From Thermoguttaceae bacterium (GTDB taxonomy: Bacteria > Planctomycetota > Planctomycetia > Pirellulales > Thermoguttaceae), in the NCBI GenBank assembly GCA_017407125.1, contig JAFQXE010000023.1:62001-126000 (forward strand): 64,000 nt of DNA, read 5' to 3'. The notes beneath the pieces are model-generated. The model ran no database searches. It was not told where the DNA came from and saw nothing but the letters and a program-made list of their open reading frames with translations. Shown here in pieces: positions 40,057-48,534 of this stretch. How positions within the stretch are numbered: position 1 is the first letter of the stretch; every line of letters starts with the position of its first letter. Both the position numbers and the translations under genes were made by a program.

Positions 40057-41832
40057 TTAGCAGATTTCCGCAGCGAATTCCTCTTTGATCAGCTTGAGAG
40101 CTTTTTCTCCGAATTCCGCCGGGACGGTAACGTTGAACGTGGCTTCTGACGTGTTGATCATGCCGACGTTCATGCCCGCTTCTGCCAGACACTGCAAAAC
40201 GCGGACGGCGACGTTGGTGTGACTCTTCAAGCCGGTTCCGAAAACGGTCAGCTTGGCAACCTGCGAACAGGAGTTGGCGATTGACGTTTGAGCCAAGTCG
40301 CCGGGCAGATTTTTGCAAACGGTCATAGCGAGGTTGAACTGAACCTGCGGCATGGTAAAGGAAATCTTCGCCATGTCGTCTTTGCCCTGGCTTTGAACGA
40401 TCATATCGATGTTGACGCCAGCGTCTGCAAGCTGCTTGAACAGCTGGCAGGAAAGCCCGGCGCGGTCAGGAATGTTTTCAATTGTAATGCGCCCCTGAAT
40501 GTCGTCCAGTTCGATCTTGTCGATGAACAGGTCTTCCATGCCGTGAAGACGGTTGATCATGGAAACCTTGTCGACTTCCTGCTTGTCAGCCTGCTTTTCG
40601 GGAATGTCCAGCAGAGTCGGTTCTTTGTCCAGCTCAAAGGCGTCGTGAATGGCGCGCAGAGCTTCAATCGCCTTGTCCTGCGGGCAGAGGACGGAAATCT
40701 TGATTTCGCTTGTGGAAATCATCAGAATATTGATGCCTTTGTCGCCGAGAGTTTGGAACATCTTTTGAGCGACGCCGGGCTGATCGACCATGCCTTTTCC
40801 GACTATGGAAACCATGGAAACTTCGTCGTCGTGCGTGCAGCAGTCAAATCCAAGCTGATCTTTGATTTTGTTGACGGCGCGCAGCGCGGCGGCGCATTCT
40901 TCCCTAGGAACGGTAAAGGAGATATCCGCCATGCCGTCGTTGCCTTTGCTTTGAACAACCATGTCGACCGCGATTTTCTGATCGGAAATTGCCTTGAAGA
41001 GCATGTTGGCGGCGCCGGGTTTGTCTGGAATGCCGCGGACTGTAATGCGCGCTTCGTTTTTAACGCAGGCGCAGCCGCAAACCGGGCGGTCGAGCGTTTC
41101 CGGTTCCGCAATGATGAGCGTGCCGGGTTCGTCTGAATAGGACGCGCGAACGTGAACAGGGACGTCGTAGTTGCGGGCGAATTCGATGGCGCGGTTGTGC
41201 ATGATGCCCGCTCCGGCAGACGCCAGTTCGAGCATTTCGTCGTAGCTGATTCGTTTAACGCGGCGAGCGTCTGGAACCATGCGGGGATCAGTCGTGTAAA
41301 CGCCGTCAACGTCGGTGTAAATTTCGCAGGCGTCAGCGTTCAAAACGGCAGCCAGCGCGACAGCAGTTGTGTCGGAACCGCCGCGTCCGAGCGTGGTAAT
41401 ATTGTTTTCGTCGTCTACGCCTTGGAATCCGGCGGCGATAACGATGTACCCCGCGTCGAGAGCTTCGTGCAGACGTTTGGCGTCGATTTTCTGAATGCGG
41501 GCTTTTCCGTGCGTGTTGTCGGTTTTGATGCCGATTTGAGCGCCGGTCATGCTGACCGCCTTGTATCCGAGCGTGTCAATCGCCATAGCCATCAAGGCGA
41601 CGGAAACCTGTTCGCCAGTGGACAAAAGCATGTCCATTTCTCGGGCTGGCGGTTCGTCAGTAATCTGTTTAGCCAAATCAATGAGAATGTCCGTATTCTG
41701 TCCCATGGCGCTGACGACCATAACGACCTGATTGCCGTTTTTATGGGCGCGAATCGCCTTGCGAGCCGCCGCTAAAATCTTTTTGCTGTTTTCTACGCTT
41801 GTTCCGCCGAATTTTTGTACGATAATCGACAT
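40057..41832 (-). CDS. lysC: Aspartate kinase with expanded ACT regulatory region
   Basis: Phosphorylates aspartate, the entry to Lys, Thr, Met and diaminopimelate synthesis. The kinase domain (1-250) has VQKFGGTSVENSKK, the aspartate-binding STGEQVS and LGRGGSDTTAVALAA. The usual pair of ACT domains (about 265-405) is followed by a second pair (about 430-585): VDMVVQSKGNDGMADISFTV in the first pair has a close relative VNIDMIVQSQGKDDMAKISF in the second. At 591 aa it is longer than the 400-450 aa of most monofunctional enzymes, and the doubling explains the difference. No homoserine dehydrogenase domain is present. Confidence 0.96.
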   Translation of the reverse strand: MSIIVQKFGGTSVENSKKILAAARKAIRAHKNGNQVVMVVSAMGQNTDILIDLAKQITDEPPAREMDMLLSTGEQVSVALMAMAIDTLGYKAVSMTGAQIGIKTDNTHGKARIQKIDAKRLHEALDAGYIVIAAGFQGVDDENNITTLGRGGSDTTAVALAAVLNADACEIYTDVDGVYTTDPRMVPDARRVKRISYDEMLELASAGAGIMHNRAIEFARNYDVPVHVRASYSDEPGTLIIAEPETLDRPVCGCACVKNEARITVRGIPDKPGAANMLFKAISDQKIAVDMVVQSKGNDGMADISFTVPREECAAALRAVNKIKDQLGFDCCTHDDEVSMVSIVGKGMVDQPGVAQKMFQTLGDKGINILMISTSEIKISVLCPQDKAIEALRAIHDAFELDKEPTLLDIPEKQADKQEVDKVSMINRLHGMEDLFIDKIELDDIQGRITIENIPDRAGLSCQLFKQLADAGVNIDMIVQSQGKDDMAKISFTMPQVQFNLAMTVCKNLPGDLAQTSIANSCSQVAKLTVFGTGLKSHTNVAVRVLQCLAEAGMNVGMINTSEATFNVTVPAEFGEKALKLIKEEFAAEIC

Positions 41833-42011
41833 GATAAATGATTTTGAAAAATGGACTGGGAATCAGAAGCAACTGGAGAGATTCGGTAATCTTTCAATAT
41901 AGTTAATCCCTCTTACCTCTTCCTATCCCTGAAGGCAGGTTTTTAAAACTCGAAATATTATATCAGATTCTATATTAATTAAAAGGGGAGGAGGAATTAG
42001 GAATTGCCTAA

Positions 42012-42079
42012 TGGGGGGCGGGTATTACCCGCCAAAAACAAACAACCTTAGATTTTCGCGGACAATGTCCGCTTCCCAG
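42012..42079. repeat. Family B bipartite palindrome element, copy 2
   Basis: GGCGGGTATTACCCGCC, spacer AAAAACAAACAACC, and GCGGACAATGTCCGC, in the same orientation as copy 1. CCTAATT/CCTAGCT heptamers follow at 42085-42113 up to the next gene. Confidence 0.85.
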
Positions 42080-42117
42080 AAATAACTCCTCACTCCTAAT
42101 TCCTAGCTTCTAACTAT

Positions 42118-42705
42118 TTATGGGAGCGTGATGATTTTGGGGCGTCCGTATCTTTTTCCGGTAATTACGTAGTTTTGAATCAACGTCTGGAAAGAACATT
42201 GCAGAAAAGAGTACAACCGCGGGTCGGGGTTGGTTGCCAGCCACGCTTGAGCCAGCTGGGCGGCGACGGCGTCGAAGTTTTTCTGGGAACCGCTGTGAGC
42301 GTAACAGCGTCCCGGAAGGCGGCGAATGTCGCCGTTGAATTTGGGGGAAATGTGCCACAACTCGTGAGTAATCGTTCTCAGACGTTCCGGAAAATCGTTC
42401 AGGTAAAATCGAGGGAGATAAAAATTGAGCAAATACAGGGCGTCGGCGCCGGTGGCGTCCGGGATTTTCTGAATAACAACCTGACGTCCGCGGCGAATGG
42501 ATGTTCGCTCTCCGTTTGGAAATCGAAGCGGTGTTAACGACGCGTACATGCCGTATCGGGAATTGTTGCGAGTTTGACAGAATCCAACGACAACCCGGTT
42601 CATGTCGATATGACTTAACGCCGGGACTTTGAGAGTCATGTCCCGGCAAATCACGGCAAAACAGTCGGTAATATTTAACCTCGGCAGAGAAGACGAAGGA
42701 GGCAT
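42118..42705 (-). CDS. Putative zinc metallopeptidase (HELWH)
   Basis: A 195-aa protein without signal peptide. The zincin signature HExxH appears as TITHELWHISPKF (His114, Glu115, His118), and His137 in GRCYAHSG may be the third ligand. The C-terminal YGRPKIITLP is basic. I do not know a named family for it. A longer overlapping frame on the same strand (42110-42748) has no domain and is rejected. It follows the RimI-like gene with 23 bases between them, so the two are probably cotranscribed. Confidence 0.7.
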   Translation of the reverse strand: MPPSSSLPRLNITDCFAVICRDMTLKVPALSHIDMNRVVVGFCQTRNNSRYGMYASLTPLRFPNGERTSIRRGRQVVIQKIPDATGADALYLLNFYLPRFYLNDFPERLRTITHELWHISPKFNGDIRRLPGRCYAHSGSQKNFDAVAAQLAQAWLATNPDPRLYSFLQCSFQTLIQNYVITGKRYGRPKIITLP

Positions 42706-42728
42706 AAGTCAACCCGGAACTGGGCGTT

Positions 42729-43301
42729 CTATGAAGCGTTTCTAACAATCAGTTTAATGGGGAAGGGGCGTACGTCTTCCAGTTCAACAGTTTCCGGTTC
42801 TGAAGAGATATATTCGCTCTCCATGATATAAGAGTCTTCAGTTATTTCAGTACTGGAATCGCGGAGAATAGCGACAGCCTGATACCCCAAATTCTGAAAA
42901 AACAGTTGGGCGTCGAGATTGCGTTCTGGAACGGTCAATGACAGTTTAGACGTCGTTCCTTCCATTCGCTGGGTTAACGATTTTACAAGAGCGCGTCCAA
43001 CGTTGCAGCGACGATACAAATAGTCAACGGCTATTTTTTGAATTTCTATGAAATCCTGTCCACGTTGAAAAACCAGATATCCAACGGTCTGCTTGTTCTG
43101 AATGGCAGTCAGTATGCCGCAGTCCAGTTTACGAAGATGAGACAAAAACGCTTCTTTTGACCATGGATGTTCAAAACACTGCTTTTCGATGGCGCATATC
43201 GCGTCCAGGTCGTCGCGCTTTATGCTTCGGACGGTTGTTTTAATTGCTTCCAGACGCGACGGAACATTAGATATGAGTTTTTTTACATCGGTTTGTCTCA
43301 A
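42729..43301 (-). CDS. GNAT acetyltransferase, RimI-like
   Basis: A 190-aa GNAT enzyme. The pattern AICAIEKQCFEHPWSKEAFLSHL, then VGYLVFQRGQDFIEIQKIAVDYLYRRCNVGRALVKSL (acetyl-CoA loop, with RRCNVGRA where QxxGxG/A is typical), then NLDAQLFFQNLGYQAVAILRD matches ribosomal-protein-alanine N-acetyltransferases. The start is a TTG at 43301, supported by AAGGAG 7-8 bases upstream. The TTG overlaps the stop of a possible tiny upstream frame (ATTGA), so translational coupling is conceivable. The exact substrate is unproven, so no symbol is given. Confidence 0.85.
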   Translation of the reverse strand: MRQTDVKKLISNVPSRLEAIKTTVRSIKRDDLDAICAIEKQCFEHPWSKEAFLSHLRKLDCGILTAIQNKQTVGYLVFQRGQDFIEIQKIAVDYLYRRCNVGRALVKSLTQRMEGTTSKLSLTVPERNLDAQLFFQNLGYQAVAILRDSSTEITEDSYIMESEYISSEPETVELEDVRPFPIKLIVRNAS

Positions 43302-43566
43302 TTGAAGTCTCCTTCCATGGCGACTTTACGCTCTTGATTGATTGCCTGACGACGAAACGCTGATTCCATGTCGGCGATTTGTCGTCTGGGATTGTCCTCA
43401 AAACATTCTTCAACAAAAAAAATATATCATAATTTTCCATTTGAATCAAGATCGTTTTTTATGGAAGGAATAATTTATTCAGATAATTATATCATTTTAG
43501 ACGCTCTTCTAAAATCTATATAGTCCATAAAACCGTTAAAGTTAAAAAAGCGATTATTCCGATGTA
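43302..43566. other. AT-rich intergenic stretch
   Basis: I see no convincing gene. A minus-strand frame at 43267-43449 has no recognisable content. Confidence 0.5.
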
Positions 43567-43595
43567 TTGACTGGAAAAACAGAAATATTTATAAC
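43567..43595 (+). promoter_or_regulatory. Sigma-70-like promoter of the NodT gene
   Basis: TTGACT at 43567-43572, 17-base spacer, TATAAC at 43590-43595. The leader would be about 25 bases, with no evident ribosome binding site before the ATG at 43625. Confidence 0.55.
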
Positions 43596-43624
43596 TTACC
43601 TATATATATGGCTAAGTAGATAAA

Positions 43625-45034
43625 ATGGATAAGAAGAATGCGTTGTTGCGATTGATAGCGTTAATGACATTGTTCGCTGTCTCGGTTGCTGGATGTACGG
43701 TTGGACCGGACTACCAACGACCAGGCGTTTATATAAATCAGGATTATTCGCAACTCGATACAGATAAGGGTATTACGAATGAGACAGCGTCAAATTTGAC
43801 GTTCTGGTGGGATCAGTTTGACGATCCAACGTTGTCCGCTCTGGTTCGCATGGGCATTAGCGACAACCTGTCTTTGAAACAGTATGCAACTCGAATCTAT
43901 CAATATCAGGCGCAAATAGGCGTTGTTCGATCAGATATGTTCCCGGCGTTCCGTGAATCGGGAATGTACAACTATAATAAAGCTCCTGGCTCGGAATCTC
44001 AGTCATGGAGTTTGAGTACTGACATGAGCTGGGAACTGGATTTCTTTGGACGTCTGAAGCGTCTGACCGAGGCTGCTGTTGCCGACATGGAGCAGCAGAA
44101 CGAAATCTATCGAGACGCTCAGGTGATTCTCATTGCGGAAATCGCTCAAAACTACGTAAACGCTCGATTGTACGAACAGCAAATTCGGATTGCCAAAGAA
44201 AATATTGAAATCCAAAAGCACACATACGATTTGACTGTGCAGAAACAGCAGCTTGGAACCGCCAGCAAGTTGGACGGCGCTCAGGCTCGAGGTTCGTGCG
44301 CTGGGGTCGAATCAGATCTGGCAACGTATGAAGCCCAGTACCAGAAAGCGCTTAACAATTTAAGCGTTCTGACGGGTCGCACGCCCGGTTCGATTGATCA
44401 GCTCTTTGCTCAGTCCGCGCCGATTCCAACGGCTCCCGATCGACTCATGGTTGGGATTCCGGCAGAATTGCTTCGAAATCGCCCAGACGTTCGCGCGGCG
44501 GAACAGGCGATCGTAGCTCAGACGTCGCGAGTTGGCGCCGCGATTGGGGATCTGTATCCGAGATTCTCTCTTACCGGCAGTTTTGGAATTGACGCCATGG
44601 ACTTCGCAACCGGATTCAGCAGCGGTTTGGCGTCCAGCATTGGACCGTCATTCCAGTGGAATATTTTTGCCTTTGGCAAGTATAAGAGCAACATTCGCGT
44701 TCAGGAATTCCGACAAACGGAATGCGTCCTGGCGTATCAAAACGCGGTATTAAATGCGGCTAAAGAAGTGGACGACGCTCTGGCTGGATACGTTAACGAA
44801 AAAGAGCGCTTGGAAAAACTCAACGAAGCCGTAGTTGCGTATGACGAAGCTCTGCAATTGGCTCAGCAGAGATACTCTGACGGCACCGCCGACTTCCAGC
44901 GCGTTCTGGATACGCAGTCCAATAAGCTGCGATACGATCTACAGCAGGTTCAAAGTCAGGCGAATCTGGTTAGTAACGTAATCGCCCTCTACAAAGCGTT
45001 AGGCGGCGGGGACAGGGAACAGATTGTGGAATAG
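43625..45034 (+). CDS. NodT/OprM-family outer-membrane efflux lipoprotein
   Basis: TolC-type outer-membrane channel used by RND and related exporters. Lipobox VAGC (Cys24) then TVGPDYQRP, the classic start of NodT/OprM proteins. Two TolC repeats follow: the first around ARLYEQQIRIAKENIEIQKHTYDL, the second around NAAKEVDDALAGYVNEKERLEKL, with GIPAELLRNRPDVRAAEQAI between them. At 469 aa it is full length. No membrane-fusion protein or RND pump is adjacent, so it must serve a pump encoded elsewhere. Confidence 0.95.
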   Translation: MDKKNALLRLIALMTLFAVSVAGCTVGPDYQRPGVYINQDYSQLDTDKGITNETASNLTFWWDQFDDPTLSALVRMGISDNLSLKQYATRIYQYQAQIGVVRSDMFPAFRESGMYNYNKAPGSESQSWSLSTDMSWELDFFGRLKRLTEAAVADMEQQNEIYRDAQVILIAEIAQNYVNARLYEQQIRIAKENIEIQKHTYDLTVQKQQLGTASKLDGAQARGSCAGVESDLATYEAQYQKALNNLSVLTGRTPGSIDQLFAQSAPIPTAPDRLMVGIPAELLRNRPDVRAAEQAIVAQTSRVGAAIGDLYPRFSLTGSFGIDAMDFATGFSSGLASSIGPSFQWNIFAFGKYKSNIRVQEFRQTECVLAYQNAVLNAAKEVDDALAGYVNEKERLEKLNEAVVAYDEALQLAQQRYSDGTADFQRVLDTQSNKLRYDLQQVQSQANLVSNVIALYKALGGGDREQIVE

Positions 45035-45135
45035 TCATTAAGGCATTAGGCAATAGTACGAATCATTTCACGCTGCTGCCTACTATCTCCATCTACCCCC
45101 AAAAAATTTTTTTGAAAAATTTTTCGTGGGGGGGC

Positions 45136-45164
45136 TTTCAAAAACTTTCTCTATTTGTTATAAT
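45136..45164 (+). promoter_or_regulatory. Possible promoter of the alpha-CTD-like gene
   Basis: A perfect TATAAT at 45159-45164 lies 17 bases after a poor -35 (TTTCAA, 45136-45141). The leader to the ATG at 45267 is about 95 bases. Confidence 0.45.
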
Positions 45165-45266
45165 GCGTAAATCAGTTTTAGGATGACTGATTTGTCAGAA
45201 CTGACGTTGAGTTGGCGTCAGAGTTGGATAACCAATTTTAATCTGAACTTGTATCACGGAGGTATT

Positions 45267-45554
45267 ATGTCTACTCGCGTACCGTTGCGTCCAGAGGTTA
45301 TTGCTCACGAAGAGCTTCAGCGTAAACTCAAGCTTAGCACCGCGGAAATTGGTCTGCAGCTTAGAACAACAAACTGTCTTGAAGAACAAGGCATCTTTAC
45401 GGTTCGAGATTTACTTAACAGCTCTCGCGAACGATTGTTGAGCATTTCCAATTTTGGAGAAAAGACGCTCAACGAAGTCTATGACGCACTGGAACGAATC
45501 GGCTTTTACCGTGAATCGCGACAGGCCAGTCGCGCCAGTAAGGTAAAAGCGTAA
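45267..45554 (+). CDS. Stand-alone RNA polymerase alpha-CTD-like protein
   Basis: The start is placed at the ATG at 45267 because GGAGG at 45258-45262 sits in front of it; an earlier in-frame ATG lacks such a site. The 95-aa protein is essentially one helix-hairpin-helix domain of the RpoA C-terminal type: ELGL-like IGLQLRTTNCLEEQGIFTVRDLL, then LLSISNFGEKTLNEVYDALERIGF. In RpoA this domain contacts UP elements and activators. Here there is no N-terminal assembly domain, so it may be a DNA- or regulator-binding adaptor. The DUF3592 gene starts 9 bases after its stop. Confidence 0.85.
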   Translation: MSTRVPLRPEVIAHEELQRKLKLSTAEIGLQLRTTNCLEEQGIFTVRDLLNSSRERLLSISNFGEKTLNEVYDALERIGFYRESRQASRASKVKA

Positions 45555-45563
45555 TCGCGCAAG

Positions 45564-46919
45564 ATGTCGCTTCATCTGAATCTGACTTCAATAAAAATCG
45601 ATGACCGTATAACGCCTTCAGACCGTCGTTCCGGAGTCTGGATTGAGGCGGCGTTGGCGTTTGGTTTTACGATTGGCGGCATAATTGGTTTTATTGTCGT
45701 GTTCTTTTGGATGATTATGCCTCAGTGGCGTTTTTTCAATGAATACCAAAAGACGCAGTGCAATGTTGTGGGGCTTGGCGTTGTCAATATGCCTAATACG
45801 GATCTGTATAGACCTCAGGTTCACATTCAGTATTCAGCGCCTGTTCCAATTCTGTCAGACAAGTCCGGAAAGACGATTTCAAAAAAATACGACGTCTGGA
45901 CGTACGATTTCAATTCGCTTCAAAATTCCGGCTATTTTTATAAAAAGAATGAAGCTCAAAAATTGCTTGAATCTTTTAAAATTGGCGGAAAATATATATG
46001 CTGGTATGATCCCCACAATCCGCAAAAGGCGGTTCTGTTTTATAACTGGTCCTGGACGAATGTAACAATTCTTATAGTTCCAATCTCATTGTTTTTGCTT
46101 GGACTGGGGCCGCTGATTCATTTGTATTTATATCGAACAGGGCATTCTCAGGAGAAGGTCGCTCATCTTTCAGGATCTTTTCAGAATGCCTCCCAGGACA
46201 ATCAGGAAGAATTGTCTCCAGGCGAGGCGTCGGACAAGAAATCAGAGGGCGCTCAAGCCCCTGTTTCTCCCTCAATACGCAATATTATAGACTCGCCCGG
46301 AGTCAAAATGAAATATCGTCTTCCCTTAAGCAATTCGCCAATTTTGGGGCTGGGCGTTATTTTACTGTTGTGCATTGCCTGGGGAGTTTTGTGCATAGCG
46401 TGCGTTTCCGTTGCCCTTGGCGGTTTTTTGGATCGCCGTCCAGACTGGGTTTTGACCGGTTTTATTCTGCCGTTTGTTTTAATCTGGATTGGTCTGTTTT
46501 TTTATTTTTTCCGGAACCTTCAGTTGGCAACGTCAATTTCTCCAACGCTTATGGAAATTAACGACGCGCCTCTTCACCTTGGTCAGACGACAAAAGCTTT
46601 GCTGATTCAAATGGGAGGTCATTATATTTTCAAATTGGACGTTGATCTGGTCTGCGAAGAAGAAGCGGTTTTTTCCTACGGTACAGACATTCGCAGTGAA
46701 AAAATGGTTGTTTATCGTTCCAATCTGGTGTCAGAGAAGGATTTTAATATTGTTTTAGACGAACAATTTGAAAAGTCCTTTGAAATCACCATTCCTCAAG
46801 ACGCGATGCACTCATTTGATTCTCCTCACAATCGTATCGTATGGCGTTTGGAAGTCAATGGAGAAGCTGAAAATCACCCACCGTTTACACGGAGTTTTCT
46901 GCTGGTCGTAAATCCGTAG
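45564..46919 (+). CDS. DUF3592-type membrane protein
   Basis: A 451-aa integral membrane protein. The helices are near residues 29-52 and 157-178 and a pair near 262-320. The first soluble region has the DUF3592 features: a Cys at QCNVVGLGV, a conserved tyrosine-rich PQVHIQYS, and GKYICWYDPHNPQKAVL before the second helix. The C-terminal region (about 330-450) is beta-rich and reads like an arrestin- or Ig-like domain (DINDAPLHLGQTTKAL-like start, NRIVWRLEVNGEAE). The 9-base spacing makes it probably cotranscribed with the alpha-CTD-like gene. Function unknown. Confidence 0.8.
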   Translation: MSLHLNLTSIKIDDRITPSDRRSGVWIEAALAFGFTIGGIIGFIVVFFWMIMPQWRFFNEYQKTQCNVVGLGVVNMPNTDLYRPQVHIQYSAPVPILSDKSGKTISKKYDVWTYDFNSLQNSGYFYKKNEAQKLLESFKIGGKYICWYDPHNPQKAVLFYNWSWTNVTILIVPISLFLLGLGPLIHLYLYRTGHSQEKVAHLSGSFQNASQDNQEELSPGEASDKKSEGAQAPVSPSIRNIIDSPGVKMKYRLPLSNSPILGLGVILLLCIAWGVLCIACVSVALGGFLDRRPDWVLTGFILPFVLIWIGLFFYFFRNLQLATSISPTLMEINDAPLHLGQTTKALLIQMGGHYIFKLDVDLVCEEEAVFSYGTDIRSEKMVVYRSNLVSEKDFNIVLDEQFEKSFEITIPQDAMHSFDSPHNRIVWRLEVNGEAENHPPFTRSFLLVVNP

Positions 46920-46996
46920 AACAACGTTTTGAACAACAGAGCAGGGGGGGGAATCAAAATACGACCGGTTTCATTTTTAAGAAGACGTATATAACT

Positions 46997-47038
46997 AAAA
47001 AAAGAATGCAGAGTACAAAAAACTCTGCATTCTTTTTT
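46997..47038. terminator. Bidirectional terminator
   Basis: An A-run plus GAATGCAGAGT (46997-47014) pairs with ACTCTGCATTC plus a T-run (47022-47038), a long perfect stem with A/T tails on both sides, between two convergent genes. Confidence 0.9.
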
Positions 47039-47065
47039 ATTTGTTAAGTTGTTTATAGGGAAAAC

Positions 47066-48148
47066 TTAGAATCCTTCTCCGCTCCACTCGTCAGATGGAA
47101 TGCTGTTGAGTTCGGGGAACGCAAAGGCGATTGTTTTAACGTCGCCAGCGCTAACGACGATTGTCTTGGATTCGGTGTAAGTTTTGCCGTCTTTTTCGAC
47201 AACAGCGTCGATAACGTACTGATACTTCAGACCCGGTTTGAGATTGACGGACGCGAAGGTGCGTTTGGAACCGATGGAGGTTGTGGGAGCTCCGTTGACG
47301 TAAACTTTCGCCTGGTTTGGAGCCCAAATCGTGAAAATAACGCCGCGAGAGGCGCGAACGTCAATGTTCGACAAGCGATTGGACGGGGTTCCGTCCGGAT
47401 TCGGCTTGCTCCAGGAAACCTGAGACGTTTTAACCTTTGAGGAATTAACAGAATCCATCAGAGAATTCGGAGCGGCATCGTCTTCTGAACCGTTGTCAGC
47501 CGGTTCTTCCGGCGTATCAGTCTCTGCAGGATCGTCTGTTGACGTGGTAGGAATTCCCATCGAAGAATCGTCTGCATCGTTCGCGGATTTTACGGGAACG
47601 GGAGCCAGAGACGGGTTCTGATTGGAATTCGGGACGTAATCTTCGCCGGCTTCAATAGCGCGTTCGCGATCGCAGCAGCCGTTAATGTTGCACAGAGGGC
47701 AACACGGCATTTCGGGAGTGCAAAGACCGCTGTTGTGGCAGCAATGGAAATCGCGATGAGGCCGCGGCGGAATAAGCTGAGGCGTGTATTCCCAAATCGG
47801 AATATGGAGGAAACAGCCGCGGAACGTCCACTGAGCGCACGGATCGGTTCCGTATCGAGTGGGAGAGTATTCATAATAACTCTGTTCGTAAGGCGGGCAC
47901 TGTTCCACAACAGAGGGGAAGTAATAGCCGCCAAAGGTGCGGGGCGCCAATCGGCGGAACCCAAACGGGGTGAAACCGAAACCCGCTTCGCCGTAAGGGC
48001 TGTAAACGTATTCTGTTCCAACAACTTCAGAGACCGCGTCCGTAGCAACGGCGGTATCATCTGAAACTTGACTAAACGCAACGGAAGCGCTCAAACTTAA
48101 CGCCAAAGCCGCGACGCCTGCCATCAAACAAAGGCGATACGCTCTCAT
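47066..48148 (-). CDS. Secreted protein with planctomycete TIGR03000 domain
   Basis: Start at the ATG at 48148, preceded by GGAGG eight bases upstream. A signal peptide of about 27 residues ends in AFSQ. The middle is rich in Tyr, Cys, Pro and His (CTPEMPCCPLCNINGCC) and may bind metal or form disulfides. The C-terminal 80 residues match the TIGR03000 repeat typical of planctomycetes: AKVYVNGAPTTSIGSKRTF, then LKPGLKYQYVIDAVVEKDGKTYTE, then VVSAGDVKTIAF. The domain is a small beta-sandwich of unknown function. A well-formed promoter lies at 48222-48249. Confidence 0.88.
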   Translation of the reverse strand: MRAYRLCLMAGVAALALSLSASVAFSQVSDDTAVATDAVSEVVGTEYVYSPYGEAGFGFTPFGFRRLAPRTFGGYYFPSVVEQCPPYEQSYYEYSPTRYGTDPCAQWTFRGCFLHIPIWEYTPQLIPPRPHRDFHCCHNSGLCTPEMPCCPLCNINGCCDRERAIEAGEDYVPNSNQNPSLAPVPVKSANDADDSSMGIPTTSTDDPAETDTPEEPADNGSEDDAAPNSLMDSVNSSKVKTSQVSWSKPNPDGTPSNRLSNIDVRASRGVIFTIWAPNQAKVYVNGAPTTSIGSKRTFASVNLKPGLKYQYVIDAVVEKDGKTYTESKTIVVSAGDVKTIAFAFPELNSIPSDEWSGEGF

Positions 48149-48221
48149 GTAAATATCCTCCAATTCAAAAATGCTGATTTGTATTTGTTGTCTGGCGTTT
48201 ACCAGTTTCTTTATTGTATAT

Positions 48222-48249
48222 ATTTTACCACATCTTTTTCAGAATTCAA
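48222..48249 (-). promoter_or_regulatory. Sigma-70-like promoter of the TIGR03000 gene
   Basis: On the minus strand, TTGAAT (48249-48244), 16-base spacer, TAAAAT (48227-48222), about 70 bases before the start codon. Confidence 0.55.
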
Positions 48250-48469
48250 GGATGTCGATAAAATTTTTCAATAAAAATATATACTTCTTCCCTAGGGAAT
48301 TATAGTATTCAGTATAATTATCGAATTTTTAAGGAGAAAAAATGGGAGTTGAGCGGCAAGAGAGCCGTGTTTTTTATTGAATCATCGGCGGGTTGTACAG
48401 ATAGTACGGATTATATGTTTGTAATAGATGGCGCCGATTATATAAGCTGCGTAAAGTATGTGAGAATAA

Positions 48470-48520
48470 AAAAGTTGCGTCTCTGGAGTAAACGGATTGA
48501 TAAATTCTTTCCAGAGACGC
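48470..48520 (-). terminator. Intrinsic terminator after the DUF1080 gene
   Basis: On the minus strand GCGTCTCTGG (48520-48511) pairs with CCAGAGACGC (48486-48477), then AACTTTTTT. It starts 15 bases past the stop codon. Confidence 0.85.
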
Positions 48521-48534
48521 AAGTCTTTGAATGA

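Noticed and set aside
42110..42748. 212-codon frame overlapping the HELWH gene
   Set aside because: The competing frame carries the HExxH motif and better residue composition; this one is Arg/Pro/Ser-rich noise.
43267..43449. 60-codon minus-strand frame upstream of the RimI-like gene
   Set aside because: It overlaps the start of the acetyltransferase gene and lacks a ribosome binding site and any domain.
48349..48534. 61-codon plus-strand frame
   Set aside because: It runs through the intrinsic terminator of the minus-strand DUF1080 gene and has no recognisable content.
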